NCBI GenBank assembly: GCA_001791045.1
Contig: MGDT01000006.1
Location: 44,957 to 94,316 of the forward strand
Source: Candidatus Uhrbacteria bacterium RIFCSPHIGHO2_01_FULL_63_20
GTDB taxonomy: Bacteria; Patescibacteriota; Patescibacteriia; UBA9934; GWF2-40-263
Reading direction: 5' to 3'
Length of the DNA: 49,360 nt
Made by a program: the position numbers and the translations under genes. The notes under the pieces were generated by a model. The model was not told the DNA's origin. It worked only from the letters and a program-made list of their open reading frames with translations, and searched no databases. Positions 23,928 through 31,471 of this stretch are shown here, in pieces. Each line of letters begins with the position of its first letter. The first letter of the stretch is position 1.

Positions 23928-24084
23928 AATCCATGCGTGAGAGCATCTCGCGCACGGCTTGCTTGAACCGGCGACGGGACACGCGCAGGCGCAGCCGGTT
24001 GAGGGAGCGCTCGAGCTCGCGCTCTTGGCGGAACGGGACGAACCCAAGGGTCATGTCGTAGTAGCGGAGCGTCGCGGTAGACAT
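23908..24084 (-). CDS. 58-aa basic helical protein in the SOS operon
   Basis: This reading frame starts at ATG 24084 (MSTATLRYYDMTLGFVPFRQ) and ends at TGA 23910-23908. The C-terminal two thirds are Arg/Leu-rich and helical (ELERSLNRLRLRVSRRRFKQ), as in a small nucleic-acid-binding or protein-docking peptide. It fills the otherwise empty gap between lexA and the DUF6504-like gene and overlaps the latter by 20 bases, which supports it being real. No homologue family is recognised. Confidence 0.6.
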   Translation of the reverse strand: MSTATLRYYDMTLGFVPFRQERELERSLNRLRLRVSRRRFKQAVREMLSRMDYARDVR

Positions 24085-24085
24085 A

Positions 24086-24113
24086 GAGGTAAGGGTGATA
24101 AGGGTTATTCTCT
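24086..24113 (-). repeat. A/C-rich repeat between lexA and the 58-aa ORF
   Basis: On the minus strand AATAACCCTTATCACCCTTACC. A close relative (ACCCTTATAACCCTTATCTCCC) occurs at 48706-48730. Confidence 0.55.
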
Positions 24114-24114
24114 T

Positions 24115-24732
24115 CTACACCGGCTGGAACTTGCGGATGACGGCCCGGACGACGCCCTGGATGATGCAATCCTTCACGTAGATCGGATCCATGGCGCTGT
24201 TCGCTGGTTGGAGGCGGATGCGGTTGGTCTCGCGGTAGAACCGTTTGAGCGTCGCATACGCGTTGTCGAGCAGGGCCACCACCACTTCGCCGTTCCTGGG
24301 GCTCGGGTTGCGCTCGATGACCACGAAGTCCCCGTCGTGGATCCCGTCGTCGATCATGGAGCGTCCTTTCACGCGCAGCACGTAGGAGTTGGCGCCGTCG
24401 AGCACGAACTGGGTGGGCACGGCGAAGGTCTCGCGTTCCTCGAGCGCTTCGATCGGGACGCCGGCCGTGATGAGGCCGACCAGCGGGAGTTCGAGGGCGA
24501 GCGCGGCGCTTTGTCCGGTCTCCACGAGCTCGATGGAGCGCGCTTCGCCCTCATCGCCCACGGCGATCATCCCTTTCTCGGAGAGCGTCTTCACATGCTG
24601 GTGCACCGTGGCGGGGGAGGAGAGGCCGAAGTGTTCGGCAATCTCGCGGTAACTCGGCGCGTACCCGTGTTCCTCGATGTGCCCGCGGATGTGGGCAAGG
24701 ATCTCGGCCTGCTTTTTGGTAAGAGGTGGCAT
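24115..24732 (-). CDS. lexA: SOS repressor LexA
   Basis: 205 aa. The N-terminal winged helix carries LTKKQAEILAHIRGHIEEHGYAPSYREIAEHFGLSSPATVHQHVKTL. The self-cleavage bond Ala90-Gly91 lies in GLITAGVPIEA; the catalytic Ser125 (KGRSMIDDGI) and Lys163 (DNAYATLKRFY) are conserved. The first gene of an operon with the 58-aa ORF, the DUF6504-like gene and dinB. Its promoter lies within a nested GTTCG/CGAAC operator of the Gram-positive LexA type, so autorepression is expected. Confidence 0.95.
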   Translation of the reverse strand: MPPLTKKQAEILAHIRGHIEEHGYAPSYREIAEHFGLSSPATVHQHVKTLSEKGMIAVGDEGEARSIELVETGQSAALALELPLVGLITAGVPIEALEERETFAVPTQFVLDGANSYVLRVKGRSMIDDGIHDGDFVVIERNPSPRNGEVVVALLDNAYATLKRFYRETNRIRLQPANSAMDPIYVKDCIIQGVVRAVIRKFQPV

Positions 24733-24738
24733 ATAGCT

Positions 24739-24784
24739 GTTCGTGTTATGTTCGTATTGTAATGCGAACAAAAACCGAACACAA
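24739..24784 (-). promoter_or_regulatory. lexA promoter with nested LexA operator
   Basis: Half-sites GTTCG at 24739-24743 and 24750-24754 face CGAAC at 24765-24769 and 24776-24780. Both pairs share one dyad centre and sit exactly 11 bp apart on each side. The lexA promoter (-35 TTGTGT 24784-24779, 17-nt spacer, -10 TACAAT 24761-24756) falls inside, with the -10 at the centre. A lone CGAAC lies at 24829. Confidence 0.7.
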
Positions 24785-24814
24785 GGGCTCAAGGTTGGCC
24801 AAGAAACGGTTGGG

Positions 24815-24823
24815 TGTGGATAA
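24815..24823 (-). promoter_or_regulatory. perfect DnaA box between lexA and metK
   Basis: TTATCCACA on the minus strand. A single 9-mer can occur by chance, but it is noted because another perfect copy is at 3932-3940. Confidence 0.25.
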
Positions 24824-24868
24824 CTTTTCGAACACAGGGCAGGGGACTTGCTACTCTTCTCGCACCTT

Positions 24869-25897
24869 ATGTTGAAAGCGGTCGAAAGCGCGTGCGCCGG
24901 ACAACCGGACAAGGTGTGCGACCAGGTGGCGGACGCCCTCGTGGACGAGTTCGTGCGCCGCGACCCCGCTTCGAGCGTGGACCTGTCCGTGCTCGGCAGC
25001 CACGGGATGCTCATGGTGGCCGGCGAGGTGGATTCGCGGGCGGATTTCGATCTCGCGTCGCTCGCCAAGAAGGCGTACGCGGAGGCAGGCTATGCGGACG
25101 AGGTCGAGGTGTTCGTGAACGTCGAGAAGCCGTCCGACGAGATGAAGGGCGCGCCGCGCGGCGCGACCGACACGCGCGTGGTGCGCGGATACGCCACGCG
25201 CGAGACGCGCGAGATGCTGCCGCGTCCCGTGGTGTACGCGCACGCCATGACGCGGCGGCTCGACGAGCTGCGGCGGCTGGATCCGCTCTTCGGCTGGCTC
25301 AAAAGCGACGGCAAGGCGCAGGTGGTGATGGACGGCGACCGCGTGCACGCCGTCACCGTGCTCGCGAGCCACGGCGCCGGCATCTCGCCGCGCGAGGTGA
25401 AACGCGCGCTCATCGAGCGCGTGATCGTGCCCGTCATGGGCGAGGAGCCGCCGGCGATCCACGTGAACCCGCTGGGAGCCTTCGTGACCGACGGGTTCCA
25501 CGCCGATTCGGGGATGAGCGGTCGCCACGCCGAGTCCGACGCGTACGGGGCGCTCGTGCCGTTCGGTACCGCGCTTTCGGGGCGCGACCCGTACAAGCGC
25601 GCCGGCGCCTACCTTGCCCGCCACGCGGCCCGTTCGATCGTGGCGCAAGGACTCGCGCAGGCCGTGACCGTGACCGTGGCCTACACCATGGGACGCGCCG
25701 AGCCGATCTTGGTCGAAGTGCGCGGCGTGCTCGAGAAATCGCGCGGCGCCAAGTTGGATCTCACCGAAGTGACGCGTCGTGAGTACGATTTCCGTCCCGA
25801 GGCCGCCGTCGAGCGCCTGTCGCTCGCCCGCCCGCTGTACCGCGCCGCATCGCTCTACGGCCAGTTCGGCCGAGGAGGATTTCCATGGGAAGAATGA
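24869..25897 (+). CDS. metK: divergent S-adenosylmethionine synthetase-like protein
   Basis: 342 aa (E. coli MetK has 384). The family layout is recognisable: SACAGQPDKVCDQVADALVD, ATDTRVVRGYAT in place of AGDQGIMFGYA, DGKAQVVMDGD, and FVTDGFHADSGMSGRHAESDAYG followed by FGTALSGRDPYKRAGAYLARH in place of the P-loop region. By eye alignment the catalytic His of GHPDK is Gln12, and the Lys of TGRK and of SGKDP are His and Arg; the metal-ligand Asp positions remain. ATG 24869 follows a TGC-TACTCT -10 by 11 nt. It may be an active variant or a paralogue with an altered reaction. Confidence 0.8.
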   Translation: MLKAVESACAGQPDKVCDQVADALVDEFVRRDPASSVDLSVLGSHGMLMVAGEVDSRADFDLASLAKKAYAEAGYADEVEVFVNVEKPSDEMKGAPRGATDTRVVRGYATRETREMLPRPVVYAHAMTRRLDELRRLDPLFGWLKSDGKAQVVMDGDRVHAVTVLASHGAGISPREVKRALIERVIVPVMGEEPPAIHVNPLGAFVTDGFHADSGMSGRHAESDAYGALVPFGTALSGRDPYKRAGAYLARHAARSIVAQGLAQAVTVTVAYTMGRAEPILVEVRGVLEKSRGAKLDLTEVTRREYDFRPEAAVERLSLARPLYRAASLYGQFGRGGFPWEE

Positions 25898-25905
25898 TTA
25901 CTTAC

Positions 25906-25931
25906 GAAAATGATCCGACCGGATCGATTTC
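25906..25931 (+). terminator. terminator-like hairpin after metK
   Basis: GATCCG-AC-CGGATC (25912-25925) flanked by AAAAT and GATTT. Short T-run; could also be an operator for the next gene. Confidence 0.4.
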
Positions 25932-25960
25932 GTGAGCAAGGCGGAACCGATCGGATTTGC

Positions 25961-25987
25961 TATACTACGCGGGATATCCTCCCGCGT
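25961..25987 (+). promoter_or_regulatory. -10 box and hairpin abutting the start of the 64-aa gene
   Basis: TGC-TATACT (25961-25966) is followed immediately by ACGCGGGA (25967-25974), TATCC, TCCCGCGT (25980-25987), a perfect 8-bp inverted repeat that ends at the ATG. It would cover the start point as an operator, or sequester the start as an RNA hairpin. Confidence 0.5.
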
Positions 25988-26182
25988 ATGATTTTCGGCT
26001 GGCTCTTCCTTGCCGTGCTCGTGACCCTCGCCGGCGCGGGGGTGGCGGTGCTCATGCAGGAGGTCGAGCAGGAGCACGACGACGAAGCCGCTTACGGGCG
26101 ACGCATCGACGAGCAGCAAGCCGCCATAAAGGTCGCTCGAAGCAAAGCCGCCCGTCCGCGCCGAACCCGCCGTTCCGCATGA
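25988..26182 (+). CDS. small single-pass membrane protein
   Basis: 64 aa: MIFGWLFLAVLVTLAGAGVA forms one N-terminal helix, followed by an acidic stretch (EVEQEHDDEAAYGRR) and a basic tail. No family is recognised. Its ATG directly follows the hairpin at 25967-25987, and the stop overlaps the next start (ATGA), so it is coupled to the 245-aa exported protein. Confidence 0.6.
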   Translation: MIFGWLFLAVLVTLAGAGVAVLMQEVEQEHDDEAAYGRRIDEQQAAIKVARSKAARPRRTRRSA

Positions 26183-26916
26183 TTCCCTCCCGCCTTCCTC
26201 ACGCCGTGGTGCTCGTGTCCGTCGCGATCGCGGTCGGGAGCCTTGCGGTCGGCGCGCTCCCTGATCCGGACCGGCACCGCGCGGTGTCCGACGACGGCCG
26301 TCTCGCGGTGGAATGGCGCGGATCCGACGGCGCCTCGATCGCCCGGGTCTCGGACGCCCGTACCGACGGGTTCACCGCGTACCTGATCCTGTCCGGCGGT
26401 CTCCCGATCCATGGGGCGTTCACGCTCACCTTCTCCTCCGCGTCCGACTGGGCGCCCAGCCGGTTCGGCGACGTGCCGCTCGCCCTGTGGGGATACGACC
26501 CGTCCGTGCTTGCCTGGCGACGGGCGAGCTCGGTGGAGGACGCGAGCACCGGCATGATCGAGGCGGAAGGGATCCCGGGGATCGACCGATGGATGCCGGC
26601 CCCCCGCGACCCCGGCGAGTCCTCTCCCCAGACCCCGGTGCTGTTGGACGCGCTCCTCTCGTTCCCTCCGCCAGGCGCGGTGGGGTTCACCGCTTCTGCC
26701 GCGGTCGCGCCTGACGCGGACGCGTTCTTCTTGGTGGACGATTCCCTCGCGAATGGCGGCTGCGGCGGCCTGTTCCATCCGGGGCGTGAACGCACCCTCA
26801 CGAGCCGCGAGGTGGTGAGCGACGACCGCTCGACCCGCGTCACCGTCGCGTGGGAACTCGCCGACGGCTGCGCCGAGAACCAGCCCTTGTCCACAAGGGG
26901 AGTTGCGCGGCCGTGA
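26179..26916 (+). CDS. exported protein, unknown
   Basis: 245 aa with an N-terminal hydrophobic signal (VVLVSVAIAVGSLAVGALP). The mature part is beta-rich with many Ala/Ser/Asp residues, four Trp-containing strands and a late GGCGGLFHPGRER segment with two cysteines in the C-terminal third. No domain is recognised. It overlaps the stop of the 64-aa membrane protein. Probably an extracytoplasmic or surface protein. Confidence 0.6.
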   Translation: MIPSRLPHAVVLVSVAIAVGSLAVGALPDPDRHRAVSDDGRLAVEWRGSDGASIARVSDARTDGFTAYLILSGGLPIHGAFTLTFSSASDWAPSRFGDVPLALWGYDPSVLAWRRASSVEDASTGMIEAEGIPGIDRWMPAPRDPGESSPQTPVLLDALLSFPPPGAVGFTASAAVAPDADAFFLVDDSLANGGCGGLFHPGRERTLTSREVVSDDRSTRVTVAWELADGCAENQPLSTRGVARP

Positions 26917-26954
26917 TATCATGTTCGCAATCCTAAGGAGGAATCCCCACGCGT

Positions 26955-27266
26955 ATGCCAGCCAAGAAATCGGTCCGTCGCGTCCGACGCGCCAGGATGT
27001 CCGACGACCTGTCCCCCATGTCGCTCTTGCAGGCGCCTGACGAACCGAAACCCGAACCCATGCCGGGCCCGCAGCTGTCCTACGGCTGCTCGAGCTGCCA
27101 GCACCTGCCCATGGCCTCGCACCGCCTGATTGCGTATTTCGGCGCGTTCATGGTACTCATGTCCGGCGTGCTTTTGTCCTCGACTTTCGTGGCCGAAGCG
27201 TCCGCATGGCAGGACCTGTTCGATCAGGTGAGTTCTGCCGCCAGCGGCCTCTCCTCGGGCACCTGA
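26955..27266 (+). CDS. small membrane protein with CxxC
   Basis: 103 aa. The basic N-terminus ([16 protein letters not shown]) is followed by a Pro-rich stretch, a YGCSSCQHL motif (CxxC, residues ~45-48) and one hydrophobic helix (about 59-80). A strong Shine-Dalgarno AAGGAGG lies 13 nt upstream of the ATG, unlike most genes here. No family is recognised; a redox or metal role for CxxC is speculation. Confidence 0.6.
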   Translation: MPAKKSVRRVRRARMSDDLSPMSLLQAPDEPKPEPMPGPQLSYGCSSCQHLPMASHRLIAYFGAFMVLMSGVLLSSTFVAEASAWQDLFDQVSSAASGLSSGT

Positions 27267-27271
27267 ACGCT

Positions 27272-27898
27272 ATGATCCATGTTCCGAAGGCGGGATGTGC
27301 CGCCGCGTGTCTGGTTTTGCTTGGAGCCGGATGTTCGTCCGCTCCCTCCGTGCAGTATCCCCCCGTCGTCGCTCCCGTCGAACCTGAACCGACCCCTGTT
27401 GTGACCGAGACTACGAAGACGCTCGCGTTCCCCGGCCTCCTCCCCAAGGAGAGAATCGAGGGGAAGCGAATCCGCATCGAGACCGCCAAGGGCGACATCG
27501 TGCTTGACCTGTATCCGGACACCGCGCCGCTCACGGTGTCGAACTTCGTGTATCTCGCGGGCCAGGGATTCTACGACAATCTCACCTTCCACCGGGTCAT
27601 CGAGGATTTCATGATCCAGGGCGGCGATCCCAACGGGAACGGCACGGGCGGCCCCGGCTACAAGTTCCAGGACGAAGTCGGTCCGGGCACGCCGACGTTC
27701 GACAAGGTCGGGTTGCTCGCCATGGCCAACGCCGGTCCAGGTACGAACGGATCGCAATTCTTCATCACCACCGTGCTCACCCCGTGGCTCAACGGCAAGC
27801 ACACGATCTTCGGGGAAGTGGCGGAAGGGATGGAGGTGGTGATGGCCATCAAGGGCGGCGACCGGATGACGAAGGTGACCGTCGAGGACAAACCGTAA
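27272..27898 (+). CDS. cyclophilin-type peptidyl-prolyl isomerase, lipoprotein
   Basis: 208 aa. The lipoprotein signal ends with the lipobox LLGAGC (Cys21-23 region), so the enzyme is anchored on the outer face of the membrane. A Pro-rich linker precedes the cyclophilin domain (about 70-208) with [75 protein letters not shown] and [11 protein letters not shown]. It catalyses proline isomerisation in exported proteins. ATG 27272 is chosen because it starts the signal peptide. Confidence 0.92.
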   Translation: MIHVPKAGCAAACLVLLGAGCSSAPSVQYPPVVAPVEPEPTPVVTETTKTLAFPGLLPKERIEGKRIRIETAKGDIVLDLYPDTAPLTVSNFVYLAGQGFYDNLTFHRVIEDFMIQGGDPNGNGTGGPGYKFQDEVGPGTPTFDKVGLLAMANAGPGTNGSQFFITTVLTPWLNGKHTIFGEVAEGMEVVMAIKGGDRMTKVTVEDKP

Positions 27899-27922
27899 GG
27901 AGATGCTATGCTGGGGAGACGT

Positions 27923-29026
27923 ATGAAACGCCTCCCTTTGCTTTTGGCCGCCATCGCCCTGGTCGGCGCCGGGTGCGCGGAGCCGGAGCCCGTGCCCTCG
28001 GTGGTCGAGGCCGCTCCCGAGGAGGTGCGCATGCCGCTCCCCAAGGAGGTACGCGGGATCTACTGGACCGCGCAGACCGCCGGCACGAAGCGCGGCGACG
28101 AGCTGCTCGCGTACATGCGGGAGACCGGGCTCAACGCGGCCGTGATCGACCTCAAGATGGACGACGGGGAGCTCGCGTTCGTTCCGGACGACGAGACGCT
28201 GCGCGCGTACGCCATGGAACAGCCCGTCATTGCCGGCCTCGACGCGCTCACGCGGAAGTTGGCGGACGCCGGTCTGTACCGCATCGCGCGCATCGCGGTG
28301 ATGCGCGACAGCGCGTACGCATCGGCGCACGCCGAGGCCGCGCTCCGTTTTCCGAAGGGGAGCCTGTGGCGCGACAACACGGGCGCCGCCTGGGTGGATC
28401 CCGCGGACCCGGGCGTGGCCGCCTACGCGCTCGCGCTCGGCCGGGAGGCCTACGCGCGCGGGTTCGACGAGATCCAGTACGACTACGTGCGTTTCGCCTC
28501 GGACGGGGCCATCTCCTCCATCCGTTATCCGGCCTACGACGGGACTCTTCCCAAGGAGGAGGTGATGCGGGCGTTCTTCAAGACGGTCGGCGGGACGCTC
28601 AAGGAGGAGGGGATCCCGGTGTCTTTCGACCTGTTCGGGATGACCTTCGAGAGCGTGGACGATTTCAACATCGGCCAGCGACTGATCGACGCCTACCCGC
28701 ACGCCGATTTCGTCTCGCCCATGACCTACCCGTCGCATTACGCCGCCGGGTTCCAGGGCTACCGGAACCCCGCGCTGTACCCCTACGAGGTGCCCACGCA
28801 CTCGTTCGAATCGGGGAAAGCAATGCTTGAGAAGGAACTGGGCGTGCCGCAAGGCGAAAGCGCTTCGCACATCCGCCCGTGGATCCAGGATTTCGACATC
28901 GGCGCCATCTACACCGCGGCGCGCATCGAGGCGCAGATCCGGGCGGCCCGCGACGCAGGCGCGAGCGGCTGGATGCTCTGGAACGCGCGCAACGTGTACG
29001 AGAGGGCGGAGTACGTCAAGGAATAG
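27923..29026 (+). CDS. DUF4015-type putative glycoside hydrolase, lipoprotein
   Basis: 367 aa. Signal MKRLPLLLAAIALVGAGC with a lipobox Cys. The body looks like a TIM barrel: EVRGIYWTAQTAGT, LNAAVIDLKMDDGELAF, RIARIAVMRDSAYA, RGFDEIQYDYVRFASDG, VSFDLFGMTFES, ADFVSPMTYPSHYA and RPWIQDFDIGAIYT, the usual order for DUF4015 proteins related to glycoside hydrolases. The substrate is unknown. The -10 TATGCT (27907-27912) is 10 nt from the ATG, so the transcript may be leaderless. Confidence 0.82.
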   Translation: MKRLPLLLAAIALVGAGCAEPEPVPSVVEAAPEEVRMPLPKEVRGIYWTAQTAGTKRGDELLAYMRETGLNAAVIDLKMDDGELAFVPDDETLRAYAMEQPVIAGLDALTRKLADAGLYRIARIAVMRDSAYASAHAEAALRFPKGSLWRDNTGAAWVDPADPGVAAYALALGREAYARGFDEIQYDYVRFASDGAISSIRYPAYDGTLPKEEVMRAFFKTVGGTLKEEGIPVSFDLFGMTFESVDDFNIGQRLIDAYPHADFVSPMTYPSHYAAGFQGYRNPALYPYEVPTHSFESGKAMLEKELGVPQGESASHIRPWIQDFDIGAIYTAARIEAQIRAARDAGASGWMLWNARNVYERAEYVKE

Positions 29027-29065
29027 ATTCGCCAGGCGCGAGGCGTTTTGCTATGCTGAACGTGT

Positions 29066-29320
29066 ATGGGAAACAATGAAATCACCACTGGTGAAATCCT
29101 GGATTTCCTGAAGGAGAACATGGTCACGAAAGACGACATGCGCGAGTATGTTGGTGGTCAGATTCAGGCTTCGGAACAGCGTCTGATTTCGCATATCGAT
29201 CGTTTCGCAAAGCTCCACGAGGCACTGGATACCGAATTGATCGCCATGCGCGGTAAGTACGACCGCTTGGAGAGCAGGCTCGAGATCGTCGAGCAAAAGC
29301 TTGGCCTCGCAGGAGCGTGA
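29066..29320 (+). CDS. 84-aa coiled-coil protein
   Basis: MGNNEITTGEILDFLKENMV, then TKDDMREYVGGQIQASEQ and heptad-like residues to the C-terminus (KYDRLESRLEIVEQKLGL). Short coiled-coil proteins of this kind with a TKDD segment are common in CPR genomes, function unknown. The -10 TATGCT (29052-29057, TGC-extended) is 8 nt before the ATG. A terminator-like GC hairpin with six T lies at about 29336-29358. Confidence 0.65.
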   Translation: MGNNEITTGEILDFLKENMVTKDDMREYVGGQIQASEQRLISHIDRFAKLHEALDTELIAMRGKYDRLESRLEIVEQKLGLAGA

Positions 29321-29362
29321 TCAGGATGTTGGAAGGCCTCGCCCCCGGCGTGGTTTTTTGTT

Positions 29363-29413
29363 GGGTAAGTATCCCAATTGCCACCTGGCTGGTGGCAATT
29401 GGGATACTTACCC
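29363..29413. repeat. perfect 23-bp inverted repeat (hairpin)
   Basis: Arms 29363-29385 and 29391-29413 are exact reverse complements, separated by TGGCT. The left arm begins GGGTAAGTATCCC and ends CAATTGCCACC. It lies between the coiled-coil gene terminator and the promoter of the nuclease gene. It has no T-run and is far longer than the terminators in this window. Confidence 0.85.
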
Positions 29414-29433
29414 TTTCTTATCCGTAATTTTGC

Positions 29434-29439
29434 TATAAT
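29434..29439 (+). promoter_or_regulatory. extended -10 (TGCTATAAT) of the nuclease gene
   Basis: Perfect TATAAT with TGC upstream, 6 nt before the ATG at 29446. No good -35 is visible, which is common for extended -10 promoters. The predicted mRNA is leaderless. Confidence 0.5.
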
Positions 29440-29445
29440 CCCCCC

Positions 29446-30843
29446 ATGCCTCGCCTCATCACCCAACGCAGTTTTTACCAGTACCTCAAATGCCCGAACT
29501 GGGTGTATTTCGACGCGCATGCCGACGCGCCCAAGCCGCACGATCCGCTCATGGAGCTGCTCGTGGACCAAGGGCTCATCAGAGAGAAGCAGCGCGAACT
29601 GCTCGCGGGGCGTCCGGACGTCGCCGAGGTGACCTACGAGGATCCTGAAGAGGCGTTTTCGCAGACGCTCCGGTTCATGCACGAGGGCCGAGGCACCATT
29701 TACCGCGCGGTGCTCATCGACAAGCATTGGATCGGCACCCCCGACGTGCTCGAGAAGGTGGAGGGCCGTTCCAAGGTGGGGGATTGGTATTACGTGGCCG
29801 CGGATTTCAAGGCCACGCGCGAGGTGCGCGACGACCACATGTTCCAAGGATGCTTCTACGCCGAGCTGTTGGAACGCATCCAAGGGGTGAAGCCCGAACG
29901 CGGATACGTGATCACGCCGGACCGCGCGGTGCTCCCGTACGGCATCGCGCCGTTCGAAACCGCGTACGCGCTGACCCTCGACGAGATCGAGCGCATCGTG
30001 GCCGGACAAAAGCCGGCGCATTTCACCACGAGCGGGTGCAAGCAATCCCCCTGGTTCGAGAAATGCCGCGCTCTCTCGGAGGGGTGCGACGACCTGTCAT
30101 TGCTCAACCGCGTGTGGCGCGAGGAAGTGGCGCGGCTCGAGGCGGCGGGGGTGAAGACGATCAGCGCGCTTGCCGCCGCGTCCGTCGAGGACCTGTCGCA
30201 TCGGGCGCCGGACGTGCGTCCCGAGCGCATCGAGCGCATGCGCGACCAGGCCGTGGCGATCAAGAACGGCACGCATCTCATCACCGGGGCCGTGGACTTT
30301 CCCGAGGGGAAGCGCGCCGTCTATTTCGACATCGAGAGCGATCCCTTGCGCGACCTGGACTACCTGTTCGGCGTGCTCGTGGTGGACGGCGCCCAGAGCG
30401 AATACCGCGCCTTCTTCGCTTCCTCGCCCGAGGATCAGGAACGCATGTGGAAGGAGTTTTGCGGATTCATCGAGAGTCATTTCGACGTCCCCGTGTACCA
30501 TTACGGCTCGTTCGAGGCCGACGTGCTACGGCGGTTCGCGGCGAAGTACGGGAGCAGTTCCATCGCCCGCGAGGCGCTGGAGAGGAACCTCATCGACGTG
30601 AACGTGGCGTTGCGCACCGCGGTCATCTTCCCGCTCACCTTTTACAGCCTCAAGGACATCGCGAGCTACCTCGGGTTTTCCTGGCGCGCCGAGGACGCGT
30701 CGGGCGCGAACTCGGTGCTGTGGTTCGAGAAATGGCTCGCGACCAAGGACGACGCCCTCAAGCGGAAGATCTTGGACTATAATGAGGATGACGTGCGCGC
30801 CACCTGGAAACTCAAGGAATGGCTCCAAGGACATTGCCTATGA
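29446..30843 (+). CDS. TM0106-family RecB-like nuclease with RNase H-like exonuclease domain
   Basis: 465 aa. N-terminal RecB/PD-(D/E)XK-like half: LITQRSFYQYLKCPNWVYFD, then GTPDVLEKVEG and YVAADFKATR, which match the G-x-x-D ... D-x-K nuclease core. Cys residues in SGCKQSPWFEKCRALSEGC may bind a metal or iron-sulfur cluster. The C-terminal half is an RNase H-like/YprB domain: VYFDIESDPLRDLDYLFG (DxE), YHYGSFEADVLRR and YNEDDVRATWKL (Asp pair). Probably DNA repair or processing; the exact substrate is unknown. ATGA overlap with the next small gene. Confidence 0.85.
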   Translation: MPRLITQRSFYQYLKCPNWVYFDAHADAPKPHDPLMELLVDQGLIREKQRELLAGRPDVAEVTYEDPEEAFSQTLRFMHEGRGTIYRAVLIDKHWIGTPDVLEKVEGRSKVGDWYYVAADFKATREVRDDHMFQGCFYAELLERIQGVKPERGYVITPDRAVLPYGIAPFETAYALTLDEIERIVAGQKPAHFTTSGCKQSPWFEKCRALSEGCDDLSLLNRVWREEVARLEAAGVKTISALAAASVEDLSHRAPDVRPERIERMRDQAVAIKNGTHLITGAVDFPEGKRAVYFDIESDPLRDLDYLFGVLVVDGAQSEYRAFFASSPEDQERMWKEFCGFIESHFDVPVYHYGSFEADVLRRFAAKYGSSSIAREALERNLIDVNVALRTAVIFPLTFYSLKDIASYLGFSWRAEDASGANSVLWFEKWLATKDDALKRKILDYNEDDVRATWKLKEWLQGHCL

Positions 30844-31019
30844 AATCCGTATCCAAGCTCGAACTCCCGATCGCCATCGGCGCCGCCGCGTTCCTGGTCG
30901 CCGTCTCCCTCCTCGCGATCGCGGCCACGCGACGGACGCCGACGGTCGAGATCATCGAGTCCCCGAGCCCGTCCGTGTCCAAGCCCCTGCCGGCAGGGGA
31001 GACGCCGGTTTCCCGGTGA
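30840..31019 (+). CDS. 59-aa single-pass membrane protein
   Basis: MKSVSKLELPIAIGAAAFLV contains one helix, followed by a Pro/Ser-rich tail. Start overlaps the nuclease stop and the next ORF begins two bases after its stop. No function assigned. Confidence 0.5.
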   Translation: MKSVSKLELPIAIGAAAFLVAVSLLAIAATRRTPTVEIIESPSPSVSKPLPAGETPVSR

Positions 31020-31021
31020 GT

Positions 31022-31465
31022 ATGGCCCGCGAGATCTCCGAACGGACGCTCCTCATCGTCTTCGTCCCGCTGTTCCTGCTCGTGATCGTGACGGCGAGCT
31101 GGGCGATCCGGTCTTCGCGAGCGCCCGAGCAGGTGCCGCTTGAGGCCTTGCCGCTCGCGACCCAGGTGATGTACGGTCACCCGTCCCCAAGCATCTGCGA
31201 AGCGGCCGGGGGGGCGGTCAGATACGAACGCGTGACCGAATGTTTCAGCGGTCCCGGCGTGCACGACGCGTGCGAGTTCCCGGGCGTGCTGTGCTTCACC
31301 GGCGGAGACGGAAGCGTATGCCGCGAAGCGCGCGCGCCGTACTGCGCGTGCGAGGGGGCCGACGACTGTCCGGACCGCATGGTCTGCCAAGGCCCGCAGG
31401 TCGGGGAGACGCGTTGCGTCCCGTCCCCGTCGTATCCGTATCCAAAGCCCTATCCTATTTATTAG
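31022..31465 (+). CDS. Cys-rich exported protein
   Basis: 147 aa. An N-terminal helix (TLLIVFVPLFLLVIVTASWA) is followed by an extracytoplasmic part with ten Cys in about 80 residues (for example DACEFPGVLCF, APYCACEGADDCPDRMVCQG), suggesting disulfide bonds. The pattern resembles small EGF/trypsin-inhibitor-like knots only in general form. Pro/Tyr-rich C-terminus. No family is assigned. In line with the membrane and C39-like genes around it, it may act at the cell surface. Confidence 0.6.
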   Translation: MAREISERTLLIVFVPLFLLVIVTASWAIRSSRAPEQVPLEALPLATQVMYGHPSPSICEAAGGAVRYERVTECFSGPGVHDACEFPGVLCFTGGDGSVCREARAPYCACEGADDCPDRMVCQGPQVGETRCVPSPSYPYPKPYPIY

Positions 31466-31471
31466 CCCCAC

